Positions 26,869 through 34,938 of a stretch of 61,634 nucleotides of DNA are shown here, one piece after another. Position 1 is the first letter of the stretch. Each line of letters begins with the position of its first letter. The notes beneath the pieces are model-generated. The model did no database searches. It saw only the letters and a program-made list of their open reading frames with translations, and had not been told where the DNA came from. A program made the position numbers and the translations under genes. Origin of the DNA: Chloroflexota bacterium (GTDB lineage Bacteria > Chloroflexota > Dehalococcoidia > Lucifugimonadales > Lucifugimonadaceae); contig JABHBJ010000002.1 in assembly GCA_018673955.1 (NCBI GenBank), positions 1 to 61,634 on the forward strand. The letters are read 5' to 3'.

Positions 26869-28554
26869 ATGACGGAAATGACTGGCGGCGAATTTCTTGC
26901 CGAAACAATGCACGGATACGGTGTAACCCACTTCTTCTTTATGCCTGTGATCGTCGATGATTCGATGGTTCGTATGGAACAGCTTGGGATTACCCGAGTC
27001 ATGGCTCACAGTGAAAAGCCAGCCGCCTACATGGCCGACGGCTACGCCCGAGTAAAGGGTGCAGTCGGATTTTGTGGAGCGCAGTCGGTCGGTGCTACGA
27101 ACCTAGCGGCAGGTCTCCAGGACGCCTACCTCGCAAGTTCTCCTGTCATAGCTCTAACCGGGCGGCTCGTTCAAGAGCAGCAAGATCGCCACGCTTATCA
27201 GGAAGTCGATCACGGTGCCCCATTCTCTGCAAACACCAAGTACAGCGCACGCGTCGACAGAACCAACCAACTTCCGATGTACTTGCGGCAGGCGATACGA
27301 GAAGCAACTACCGGTACTCCTGGTCCGACGCACTTAGATCTTGCCGGTATTGCCGGTGGAGATATCACCAAGAATAGCGCTGATATGGAAGTGATTATCG
27401 AGAGCCAATTCGCGAGCCTTCCTCCGTTCCGGCCTGAGCCAGACTCAGGATCAATCAATGCCGCCCTAAGCGCGCTAGCAAGCGCCAGTAGGCCATTGAT
27501 AATCGCTGGCGGTGGCGTGAAGACTTCAAATGGTGGCAAGCAACTCATCGAACTCGCTGAACGCCTGAACATTCCCGTCGCCACGTCACTCAACGCCAAA
27601 GAAACGTTTCCTGCCGACCACCCGCTCGCTGTCGGCGTGCCTGGATCATATTCACGTGCTTGTGCGAACCAGACGGTCGCAGAAGCCGACCTCGTATTCT
27701 TCATTGGAAGTCACACTGGTGGTCAGATAACCAACGATTGGAAGCTCCCACGGGGTGGTACTCGAATCATCCAGATGGATATCGATGCTTCTGAGCTAGG
27801 TCGCTCTTTCCCCATCGAAGTCGGACTTCAATCCGATATTCAGGCTGGACTACAGAAGATGCTGAACGCCAGCGGAGAAGTCGGAACTGCGAGCGACGAA
27901 AGTGGTCGCACTAAGTGGATCAACCGTGTGCAGCAGTTAGTTTCCGAGTGGAAAACGAGCGTCGATCCTCTTTGGAAGTCCGACGATATACCAATGCGCA
28001 CCGAGCGACTTTCGCAGGAGCTAACTGATCATATGCCGAGCGATGCGATTCTTGTTGCCGACACCGGCCACTCAGGCATCTGGACCGGCACCATGATCGA
28101 TCTAACAAGTCCCGACCAGTCGTTCATTCGTTGCGCTGGCTCGCTCGGCTGGGCGTTCCCTGCCGCAATTGGTGCCAAGGCTGCAGCCCCAGATCGTCCT
28201 GTAATAACGTTCGCTGGTGACGGAGCACTGTGGTACCACTTCATGGAACTAGACACCGCCGTTCGATACGGACTGAACACGATCACAGTCGTAAACAACA
28301 ACCACTCTCTAAACCAAGAGCGCGGCTTGAATGTTCGCAATTACGGTGGTGACCTGCCGGGTGCAAACGAACTGTGGCATCTGACCGACACAGACTTTGC
28401 AGCGATGGCAGAACAGATGGGTGGCTTCGGAATCACGGTTAAGAACCCGGGAGATTTCGAAGGTGCGCTCGATCAAGCTTTAATTTCTGGAAAGCCAGCT
28501 GTTATCGATGTGAAAACAAACATCGAAAGCATCGCTCCTCCAGCCTGGGATTAA
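26869..28554 (+). CDS. Thiamine diphosphate-dependent enzyme (acetolactate synthase-like)
   Basis: A 561-residue three-domain ThDP enzyme, close in layout to the large subunit of acetolactate synthase, benzoylformate decarboxylase and similar proteins. The N-terminal pyrimidine domain contains the catalytic glutamate in AHSEKPAAYMADGYAR. The central domain resembles the DHS-like region (RPLIIAGGGVKTS). The C-terminal pyrophosphate domain has the GDG-to-NN motif (GDGALWYHFMELD, then VVNNN). It lacks a partner regulatory subunit in this window, which argues against a biosynthetic acetolactate synthase. It may act on a 2-keto acid in a catabolic branch. The start ATG lacks a strong ribosome-binding site. 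Confidence 0.8.
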   Translation: MTEMTGGEFLAETMHGYGVTHFFFMPVIVDDSMVRMEQLGITRVMAHSEKPAAYMADGYARVKGAVGFCGAQSVGATNLAAGLQDAYLASSPVIALTGRLVQEQQDRHAYQEVDHGAPFSANTKYSARVDRTNQLPMYLRQAIREATTGTPGPTHLDLAGIAGGDITKNSADMEVIIESQFASLPPFRPEPDSGSINAALSALASASRPLIIAGGGVKTSNGGKQLIELAERLNIPVATSLNAKETFPADHPLAVGVPGSYSRACANQTVAEADLVFFIGSHTGGQITNDWKLPRGGTRIIQMDIDASELGRSFPIEVGLQSDIQAGLQKMLNASGEVGTASDESGRTKWINRVQQLVSEWKTSVDPLWKSDDIPMRTERLSQELTDHMPSDAILVADTGHSGIWTGTMIDLTSPDQSFIRCAGSLGWAFPAAIGAKAAAPDRPVITFAGDGALWYHFMELDTAVRYGLNTITVVNNNHSLNQERGLNVRNYGGDLPGANELWHLTDTDFAAMAEQMGGFGITVKNPGDFEGALDQALISGKPAVIDVKTNIESIAPPAWD

Positions 28555-28677
28555 CAAATCGCCTTTGGCATTAGCTTGACCAAAATATCGATCTAAACAG
28601 CGTGTTGTATTTGTCTTATTTACAGCCCACACGTCTGGATCATTTTTACAATTACCAAACGAGTCACGGAGAAAACA

Positions 28678-30081
28678 ATGCTCGCAGCCGGTACCGCCAG
28701 AGTCGACATCACGCCGCCGATAGGAATAGCCCACGCCGGCTGGGGAGCGCAATCACATGAGGGAGCCGAAGGGGTCGATATGCCGCTCTCGATCACCGCT
28801 TTGGTGATCGAGCCGGACGGCAACACAAACCCTAGTGAACGCATCGCTATTCTAGACATCGACACTTGTATACTCGTCGGTGAGTACGATATCCGCATCC
28901 GTAAAGCTGTCACTGAAGCCAGCGGAATCCCAGCCGTAAGCCAGAGGGTGTCGTACACCCATACTCACTCTGGTCCTATCGAAGGTCTTTCATGGATCGT
29001 CGAGGGTGCCGAAATGGTCGAGCCGTGGCTCCATTCGTTGGCTCCAGCGTCTGCCAAGGCAGTAGAAGAGGCGATATCGAAAATAGTTCCTGTACGGTCA
29101 GATTCCGGAAAAGGACACTGCGAAATCAATATCAACCGTCGCCCTGTCAGCCAGGAAGGCAAAGTGTTCACAGGTCGTAACCCTGACGGATTCGTCGACC
29201 ATGAAGTTTTGGTTACAGCCCTCGACGATCTTGATGGCAACCCGGTTGCAACGCTTGTGAACTACGCCTGTCATCCAACGATTATGGGACCTGATAACAA
29301 GCTAATTACCCCCGACTACCCCGGACCGGTTCGCGAAACGGTCGAGAGTATCGTTGGCGGCACATGTCTTTTTCTTCAGGGAGCAGCTGGGAATCAAGGA
29401 CCTATCGACGGATTCACCGGCGATATATCTGTGTATCGCAAACTCGGTAAGCAACTAGGCATCGAGGCAGCACGTGTGCGGTTGACCATAGACCCAGTTC
29501 CACGCGAAGAAAAATTAGAAGAAATTTTGCAGTCTGGGGCTGATCTTGGAATGTATTCATTCAATCAGGCAGGGGAGTCGGATGACACGCTTGGTTTGAT
29601 CGAATCCTCTGCATTACTGCCGATCAAAGAGATGCCAGCCGAATCCGAGGTACAGGCTAACTTCGATGCGATCCAAGCCAATCTGGAAAGCGTGAGGAAA
29701 AATGGCGGAACGGTCGACGAAATCAAACAGGCAGCGTTCCCGGCTAAGCGAGAAACATTGCTACTTCGCCACACGCAAACTTTCGGTCAGGGCGGCGAAA
29801 AGCGAGATATTCCGATTCAGGTAATCCGAATCGGCAACACTGCTCTAGTCGCAATTCCGGTTGAGCCATTCGCCGAAATCGGAACTGCTGTAAAAGAACG
29901 ATCACCAGCCGATTGGACCCTGTTCTCTGGCTATGCAAACGGCTACTACGGCTACCTTCCGATGGAGTATGCGTACCCAGAAGGTGGCTATGAAGTCGGA
30001 CCAACGGCTCCTTTCGAAGCGGGTGCCGCTGAGCAGATGATCGAAGATTGCTTAGAAGCGATTAAAAAGCTCTGGAGCTAA
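28678..30081 (+). CDS. Neutral/alkaline ceramidase N-terminal-like protein
   Basis: A 467-residue protein matching the N-terminal domain of neutral/alkaline non-lysosomal ceramidases. The hallmarks are AGTARVDITPPIG at the start, RVSYTHTHSGP, NYACHPTIMGPDN and FLQGAAGNQGP, in which His and Asp residues form the zinc and catalytic site. Full-length ceramidases are longer and secreted. This one has no signal peptide, so cytoplasmic amidase activity on a smaller N-acyl compound is more likely than sphingolipid hydrolysis. It follows the ThDP gene and precedes the UxuA-like gene by 36 bases, so co-transcription with the latter is likely. Confidence 0.75.
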   Translation: MLAAGTARVDITPPIGIAHAGWGAQSHEGAEGVDMPLSITALVIEPDGNTNPSERIAILDIDTCILVGEYDIRIRKAVTEASGIPAVSQRVSYTHTHSGPIEGLSWIVEGAEMVEPWLHSLAPASAKAVEEAISKIVPVRSDSGKGHCEININRRPVSQEGKVFTGRNPDGFVDHEVLVTALDDLDGNPVATLVNYACHPTIMGPDNKLITPDYPGPVRETVESIVGGTCLFLQGAAGNQGPIDGFTGDISVYRKLGKQLGIEAARVRLTIDPVPREEKLEEILQSGADLGMYSFNQAGESDDTLGLIESSALLPIKEMPAESEVQANFDAIQANLESVRKNGGTVDEIKQAAFPAKRETLLLRHTQTFGQGGEKRDIPIQVIRIGNTALVAIPVEPFAEIGTAVKERSPADWTLFSGYANGYYGYLPMEYAYPEGGYEVGPTAPFEAGAAEQMIEDCLEAIKKLWS

Positions 30082-30117
30082 TCGCTTACCAATAATTCAG
30101 CCCGACGGAGACGTTCG

Positions 30118-31137
30118 ATGACCGACACACCAAATGGTCCCAAAATAGGAATTTCAGTCAGCAATTTCGATGATTCGACATTACGGCGGGTTCGCCAGCT
30201 TGGCGTCACCAACGTCCACTCCAGCGGTGGTGCCGGAAGTTCCAACTCGAACTTCGGTCGAGAAAATCAGCTGCCGTGGACCGATGAAACGCTCGGAGCC
30301 GAGGTAAAAGCAGTTGCTGCTCACGGAATAAAACTGGGCATCAAGATGATCACTGGCTTTCCGAACGCCATCTACGGTCGGTCAGGTCGTGACGAAGATA
30401 TCGAGAAAGTAATCGAGTCGGTTAAATGCGCCGGTCGATTGGGCATTCCAGTGGTTGAATACAACTGGTACGCCCACCGAATAATCGAAGGCTACTCGTA
30501 TGTGGAAGGTCGAGGCGGGGCCGAGTACCACGCCTTCGACTACCAGTCGATCAAGGACCTACCGCCGTTGCCTGAAGAGGGCGCTCACACCGCCGATGCG
30601 ATGTGGGAAAACATCACATACTTCCTCAAGGCGGTAATTCCTTCAGCCGAAGAGGCGGGCGTTCGAATGGCACTGCACCCAAACGATCCGCCAGCACCGA
30701 TTAGTCGAGGCTCCGAGCAGATCATGGGCAGCATCGATGGTTGGAAGAAGTTGGCAAGCATTGTTGACAGTCCAGCAAACGGCATTACTTTCGATTGCGG
30801 CGTGACTCGCGAAATGGGCGGCGATCCGGTAGAAGTGGCTCGCTACTTTGGCGATCTCGACCGTATAAACCACGTTCACTGGCGCAACGTAATAACAGAC
30901 ATACCGAGCGAGAAATACACCGAGGTATTCTTGGACGAGGGTGAAGTCGATATGCTCGCCGTGATGAAAGAACTTGTACGCCAGAACTACCCACGAATTG
31001 TCTATCCAGAACACCCGCCTGTGATGGACCACGACAAAGAGTTCACACACGATGGGTTTGGGGCTGGCTACACCGGCTTCGCCTACACGGTTGGCTACGC
31101 CCGGGCGACATTGCAGGCAGCTTTGGCTGGAGCGTAG
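30118..31137 (+). CDS. UxuA-like (mannonate dehydratase family) TIM-barrel protein, second copy
   Basis: A 339-residue protein closely related to the one at 10595-11656. Motifs are nearly identical: VEYNWYAHRIIEGYS, MALHPNDPPAPISRGSEQ, NGITFDCGV and INHVHWRNV. The family residues that coordinate metal in mannonate dehydratase (His, Cys, His) are kept, with the same DCG arrangement. GGAG lies six bases before the ATG. The N-terminus is shorter than in the first copy. Two paralogs with separate neighbours (sulfatase and cupin versus ceramidase-like and VOC) suggest specialisation on different substrates. It is probably an aldonate or related acid dehydratase or isomerase. Confidence 0.8.
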   Translation: MTDTPNGPKIGISVSNFDDSTLRRVRQLGVTNVHSSGGAGSSNSNFGRENQLPWTDETLGAEVKAVAAHGIKLGIKMITGFPNAIYGRSGRDEDIEKVIESVKCAGRLGIPVVEYNWYAHRIIEGYSYVEGRGGAEYHAFDYQSIKDLPPLPEEGAHTADAMWENITYFLKAVIPSAEEAGVRMALHPNDPPAPISRGSEQIMGSIDGWKKLASIVDSPANGITFDCGVTREMGGDPVEVARYFGDLDRINHVHWRNVITDIPSEKYTEVFLDEGEVDMLAVMKELVRQNYPRIVYPEHPPVMDHDKEFTHDGFGAGYTGFAYTVGYARATLQAALAGA

Positions 31138-31155
31138 CCGCGTTTGTCGAGCTGC

Positions 31156-31183
31156 GGAATGGGCGTTAGTATCTGCTCATTCC
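31156..31183 (+). terminator. Hairpin after the second UxuA-like gene
   Basis: A 9-bp stem, GGAATGGGC paired with GCTCATTCC (one G-U pair), with a ten-base loop. It starts 18 bases after the UxuA-like stop and lies before the VOC gene. No U-tract follows, so it may be a weak terminator or a processing hairpin. Confidence 0.3.
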
Positions 31184-31225
31184 TTAACCGCTAAGAATAT
31201 TCAATCGATCTTCTAGAGATAAAAA

Positions 31226-31615
31226 ATGTACAACCTGAACCATATTCACATGAAGTCGAACGATCCCGAAAAATCTGCCAACTGGTGGGTCGCCAACTTC
31301 GGATTCACGATCGTGGACGATTCGACTCGAGAAACTGGTGATCGCTTTATCAAGTGTCGATCAGCCAACGACGTGCCCGTCAACATCTCGGGACCGCTCG
31401 ACGGCCAAACACTTGTTGAGAGCGATTCAGGTCCGAACCTTGGACTAGAACATTTCGGGTTCGATGTCGACGATATAGATGCCGAGATAAAACGACTCGC
31501 TGCCGTTGGTGCTCCTCTAGTTGATGGACCAAACGAACTTCCCGACGGCACACGCTTCTGTTGGGTAGCAGCTCCCGACAACGTACGAGTAGAACTGATC
31601 GAGTGGCCTAGCTAG
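31226..31615 (+). CDS. VOC (glyoxalase/extradiol dioxygenase fold) family protein
   Basis: A 129-residue single-domain protein of the vicinal oxygen chelate superfamily. It starts with the typical NLNHIHMKSNDPEKSANWW and contains a LEHFGFDVDDI segment near residue 75 and VRVELIEWP at the end. The two His residues and the late Glu are positioned as metal ligands. Such proteins act as glyoxalases, isomerases or dioxygenases; this one may act on a keto acid intermediate. It stands alone between the UxuA-like gene and a noncoding gap that holds a tRNA-like remnant. Confidence 0.8.
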   Translation: MYNLNHIHMKSNDPEKSANWWVANFGFTIVDDSTRETGDRFIKCRSANDVPVNISGPLDGQTLVESDSGPNLGLEHFGFDVDDIDAEIKRLAAVGAPLVDGPNELPDGTRFCWVAAPDNVRVELIEWPS

Positions 31616-31680
31616 TAGTGAGATTACCCTTCTCATTGGGGAGACCGCAGTCTTTTGGGTTCAAATCTCGGCAACCGCCA
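31616..31680 (+). pseudogene. Degenerate tRNA-Glu-like remnant in an otherwise empty gap
   Basis: The sequence from about 31616 resembles a tRNA from the D-arm to the 3' end. There is an anticodon-like loop with CTC, GGAGACCGCAG after it, a T-arm GGGTTCAAATCTC, and CAACCGCCA at the end. The 5' acceptor strand is absent and overlaps the VOC stop. Several stem pairs are broken, so it is not a working gene. It may be a decayed integration site. The rest of the gap up to 31926 shows no gene. Confidence 0.3.
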
Positions 31681-31926
31681 AAATCCGTTTTCCCGAGCGA
31701 AATCATCGGAGTCGAGGGACCTGGGGCGTCATCACGTAAAACGCCAGCGACGACATCGTTCTTTCGATATCAGTACCTTACGCACCCCATCACCGGATCC
31801 CTCAGCGGTGGTCGGTAATCGATTCCTATGGTAGCCGTGAGTAGTAGTTATCTGTAGTTGCTGGTTGTCAGCAATTAATAAGCAGTCACTGAGCAGAATT
31901 CTGCGGCCACTCACAGAAGAACCCAT

Positions 31927-33057
31927 CTAGCTGTTGTCAGAGTCGGCGGCTAGATTCTCTCCACGGAGTCGGCTTGCTCGAATGTCGTGCCGACCCGGAT
32001 AGCGAACTGGCAAATGGCCGTCTTCGATCATCAGGTCAAGCGGATTCGCCATAGTCTTCATCGGCATCTGCACCTGCGTGTGCAGCCGTGCCGACTCGTA
32101 CACAGCGTGAACCATCTCCAGTGCCTTGTAACCGTTCTCGCCGTTGCCCCGGTGGTAATCGGATCGACCCGAAGCCCAGTCGGCAAGCTCACGTGCCTGC
32201 CCCGCCCCGCCCTCGACCCACTCGAATCGGTCTGCGCCGTACTTGAAGAACTCGCCATCGGGCTTATGATGTGCCCAGCCGCCCGAATTACCGTTCATCA
32301 GATGCAGATCGTCAGTGGACATCTCGATCATTCCTTCAGACCCGTAGATACGAGCGCCCTGCCAACGAACCGGCGTCAGGTCGGAAACGATCATCGCCTG
32401 AGCATCGTTCTCAAATCCGAAAACAGCAAGAGCCTTATCCTCTATCTGTGTTGAACGCTCCCAGTGATCGGTCTCTCGCTCAACGTTGCCCATCACCCAC
32501 GTGCACTCAACGTCGCCAAGGAGATACCGGAACATATCGGTCTGATGAGAGGCATAGTTAGGAAGCCCGTCACCGGCAACACTGGTAATGAGTCGCACAT
32601 CGCCTATTTCACCATCTTCGATCAACTGTTTTGCCAAGGTATAGGCAGGTAGGAATCGACGCTGGTGGCCTATGACGAGCTTCACGTTGTTACGTGCACA
32701 AACCATCAGCATGTCAGCTGCGGCGCCCAGACTATCGGCCATAGGCTTCTCACAAAGAATAGCCTTTACACCGCCGGCTGCGGCGGCGGCGACCGTCATG
32801 GGAGCGTGGCCGCTGTGCCACACGCCAATCGAAACTACGTCGGGCTTGGCAACCTTAAGCATCTCTCGGAAGTCAATGAAGTGCTCTGCCTTGTAATCGT
32901 CATTATCAGCAAATACTTCGTCGTACTCGTTCATAACTTCCGGGCTCAGGTCAGCCAGTGCCACAATTTTGTACTGGCCGCTGTTTAGATAACCCCAAGA
33001 ATGGTTTTGTGTCATCCCACCACTGCCAATAACACCAACGCGAAGTTTGTCTGCCAA
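31927..33057 (-). CDS. Gfo/Idh/MocA family oxidoreductase
   Basis: A 376-residue NAD(P)-dependent oxidoreductase of the glucose-fructose oxidoreductase/inositol dehydrogenase type. The N-terminal Rossmann motif is VIGSGGM. The family lysine lies in ILCEKPMAD. The C-terminal alpha/beta domain carries the usual substrate-binding region, with GHQRRFLPAY and an Asp/His-rich part (YASHQTDMFRYL). The start is TTG. It is isolated between the VOC gene and the flavin oxidoreductase gene. Substrates of the family are sugars, sugar acids or inositols, consistent with the other dehydratases and lactonase here. Confidence 0.85.
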   Translation of the reverse strand: MADKLRVGVIGSGGMTQNHSWGYLNSGQYKIVALADLSPEVMNEYDEVFADNDDYKAEHFIDFREMLKVAKPDVVSIGVWHSGHAPMTVAAAAAGGVKAILCEKPMADSLGAAADMLMVCARNNVKLVIGHQRRFLPAYTLAKQLIEDGEIGDVRLITSVAGDGLPNYASHQTDMFRYLLGDVECTWVMGNVERETDHWERSTQIEDKALAVFGFENDAQAMIVSDLTPVRWQGARIYGSEGMIEMSTDDLHLMNGNSGGWAHHKPDGEFFKYGADRFEWVEGGAGQARELADWASGRSDYHRGNGENGYKALEMVHAVYESARLHTQVQMPMKTMANPLDLMIEDGHLPVRYPGRHDIRASRLRGENLAADSDNS

Positions 33058-33231
33058 TTCTCTAACTCCAACTGATATCGATTGCGAAAGACCGGCAGAG
33101 TCTACAGGGAGTGTTGAATTTATGTGCAGTTGATCTGGCAGGGCGTCTTTTATTACGAATTCAATTCAGAGCGACGTTATGTGAGCACTTGGAAAAATTC
33201 TACCTGCACCCGAAAATACGACGCTAGTTTA

Positions 33232-33348
33232 GGTCTGCTGGAGTTGGTTGATCCGTGCGCCATCATTCCGGTCGGCTACCCCATAGGCAAGTTCGGGCGA
33301 GTTAGTCGTCGAACCTTGAAATATGTGGTCCATTTAGACTACTGTTAG
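33232..33348 (+). pseudogene. C-terminal remnant of a nitroreductase family gene
   Basis: The reading frame 33124-33348 ends with about 38 residues that match the C-terminus of nitroreductases: DPCAIIPVGYPIGKFGRV, then RTLKYVVHLD. In the intact family this pattern (IP-GYP-GKFG-RR followed by VVH-D) follows the flavin domain. The residues before position 33232 do not match and no FMN-binding part is present. The region 33058-33231 holds no other gene. It looks like a relic left after deletion of the 5' part. Confidence 0.6.
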
Positions 33349-33403
33349 CAGCTAGTCATTTGTCAGTTCGATTAGCCCATAAACAACGGAGCCAAATCGG
33401 CTT

Positions 33404-34420
33404 CTAGATCTTCTGCACCCGAGAAATTAAATTTTTTAGTTTGTCGTCTTTCGCTGGATCGATCGATGCATCGATCGATACCCGATCAGCAAAAGCTTGG
33501 CGACGTTCAATCTCGTCCGGCATTGTTTCGTAAGTACCCGTCATTGCGAAATCCCGAACCACGGCTAGCGACACAGCATCTGCCATTTCGCTCCATCGAT
33601 TTGTAACCGACATCTCGTGTAGTTTTCGACCAAGCTCTTCCTCCCCATGAACCTCAAATACTCGTTGGTACGTTCGCGTCGATCCATAAAAAGCAACGCG
33701 CTCACGGAGCTTCAGTAGCTCCTGTTCAAGCTCGCTCTCTGTCTCTGCCAGAGCCATCATCCCTCCAGCCGCGATTTCGATTTCACTAACATCCCTATCG
33801 GCTGTTTCCGCCCCTAAAGTCAAGTTCGGCAAAGTCACATCACGAACGTACTTTTCGGTGGTGAATGAATGTGGCAACAGACCATCAGCGACACGACCAG
33901 CGACTCGGGTCATTGCAGGGTTTACAGCCGCCAGAAATATTTTCGGGAACGGTGCATCGATAGGCCCCGGGTTGAAAGCGGGTGGGCATAAAGTGAACTG
34001 ATAGTGCTCGCCGACAAACGGAGACAGACTTCCCGTTTGAAACGTTTTCCAGACCGCCCGCATCATCAGGACGTAGTCTTCCATTCGAGCAGCTGGCGCA
34101 ACCCATTCTCCGGTGCTAAATCTGCGTTCGTTGTGACCTTTGACTTGGGACCCTAAGCCAATCGAAATACGACCACCAGTCATTCGCTGCAATTCCCAAG
34201 CCATCTGTGCGGTGACGAACGGACTCCGCGGGAACGCAATCATTACCGACATACCAATTTCGGCTCGTGTGCTGGCGTGGGCAGCCAAAGTCCAGCGGGT
34301 AGTCGCCTCATATTTCAGCTCACCAGTGGTCAGTACGTCGTAGCCGAGGCTCTCAAGTCGATTAACCTCCACAGGCACCGCTTCGAGAAGACCATCACCG
34401 TACCGTCCGACGACTTTCAT
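33404..34420 (-). CDS. LLM-class flavin-dependent oxidoreductase
   Basis: A 338-residue TIM-barrel protein of the luciferase-like monooxygenase/F420-dependent group. Family hallmarks include TGELKYEATTRWTLAAHAST, IGMSVMIAFPRSP, GRISIGLGSQVKGHNERRF and FLAAVNPAMTRVAGRVADG. The sequence best resembles the subset annotated as F420-dependent or FMN-dependent oxidoreductases of unknown substrate. Members of this superfamily are abundant in marine Chloroflexota. It is a single gene; the neighbouring cytidylyltransferase on the same strand is unrelated in function. Confidence 0.85.
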   Translation of the reverse strand: MKVVGRYGDGLLEAVPVEVNRLESLGYDVLTTGELKYEATTRWTLAAHASTRAEIGMSVMIAFPRSPFVTAQMAWELQRMTGGRISIGLGSQVKGHNERRFSTGEWVAPAARMEDYVLMMRAVWKTFQTGSLSPFVGEHYQFTLCPPAFNPGPIDAPFPKIFLAAVNPAMTRVAGRVADGLLPHSFTTEKYVRDVTLPNLTLGAETADRDVSEIEIAAGGMMALAETESELEQELLKLRERVAFYGSTRTYQRVFEVHGEEELGRKLHEMSVTNRWSEMADAVSLAVVRDFAMTGTYETMPDEIERRQAFADRVSIDASIDPAKDDKLKNLISRVQKI

Positions 34421-34480
34421 TTGAGGTTTAATTCTTTCTTCGAGTCACGAACGTTAACGAATCAATTTTTCCGTTGATTC

Positions 34481-34894
34481 CTATCCGATTTCAGTTGACT
34501 TAATTCTCGAGATAAGCTCAGTAGTCGAAATGCCTTCAGTGTAGCCAACTGATTGATAAATGCCCATCTCGATCGGCACGGAGTACCACGTATTACGAGT
34601 TTCGGAGGAGACATCGTCACCGTGCATAATCAAGTCGATATTGTGCTTTTCGATCCACTCACGAGTAATCTCGAGCGGTGCATTCGGCACTACTTCATCG
34701 ACGTATCTGCAACCTTCAACTGAGGCAATCCGTTCTTTCATCGTGAGAATCGGTGTGCGTTTGTAGCTTTCAACCGTTTCATCGGCGTGGATACCAACCA
34801 ATAGGAAATCGCCATGCGAGCTTGCTTGACGTAAAAAATTCATATGACCGTAGTGGAATAGATCAGCCACCATATCAACGTAGACGCGGGTAAT
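34481..34894 (-). CDS. Ethanolamine-phosphate cytidylyltransferase-like nucleotidyltransferase
   Basis: A small cytidylyltransferase that would activate phosphoethanolamine or a relative with CTP. It matches ethanolamine-phosphate cytidylyltransferases: DLFHYGHMNFLRQA (nucleotide-binding HxGH), LLVGIHADETVESYK, VDEVVPNAPLEIT, LIMHGDDV and GISTTELISRI. The ATG at 34873 would cut off the first beta-strand. The frame extends upstream through TRVYVD, so I choose ATT at 34894, which has AAGGAG eight bases before it. A rare ATT start is therefore implied, unless a sequencing error hides a normal start. It lies downstream of licD-like on the same strand. Confidence 0.8.
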   Translation of the reverse strand: MTRVYVDMVADLFHYGHMNFLRQASSHGDFLLVGIHADETVESYKRTPILTMKERIASVEGCRYVDEVVPNAPLEITREWIEKHNIDLIMHGDDVSSETRNTWYSVPIEMGIYQSVGYTEGISTTELISRIKSTEIG

Positions 34895-34938
34895 TTCAAT
34901 TACTCCTTGATAATAAGATTTAGCGCCGAAAAGAATCG

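Noticed and set aside
31618-31818. Plus-strand frame of 66 residues after the VOC gene
   Set aside because: It runs through the tRNA-like remnant and has no family resemblance or ribosome-binding site.
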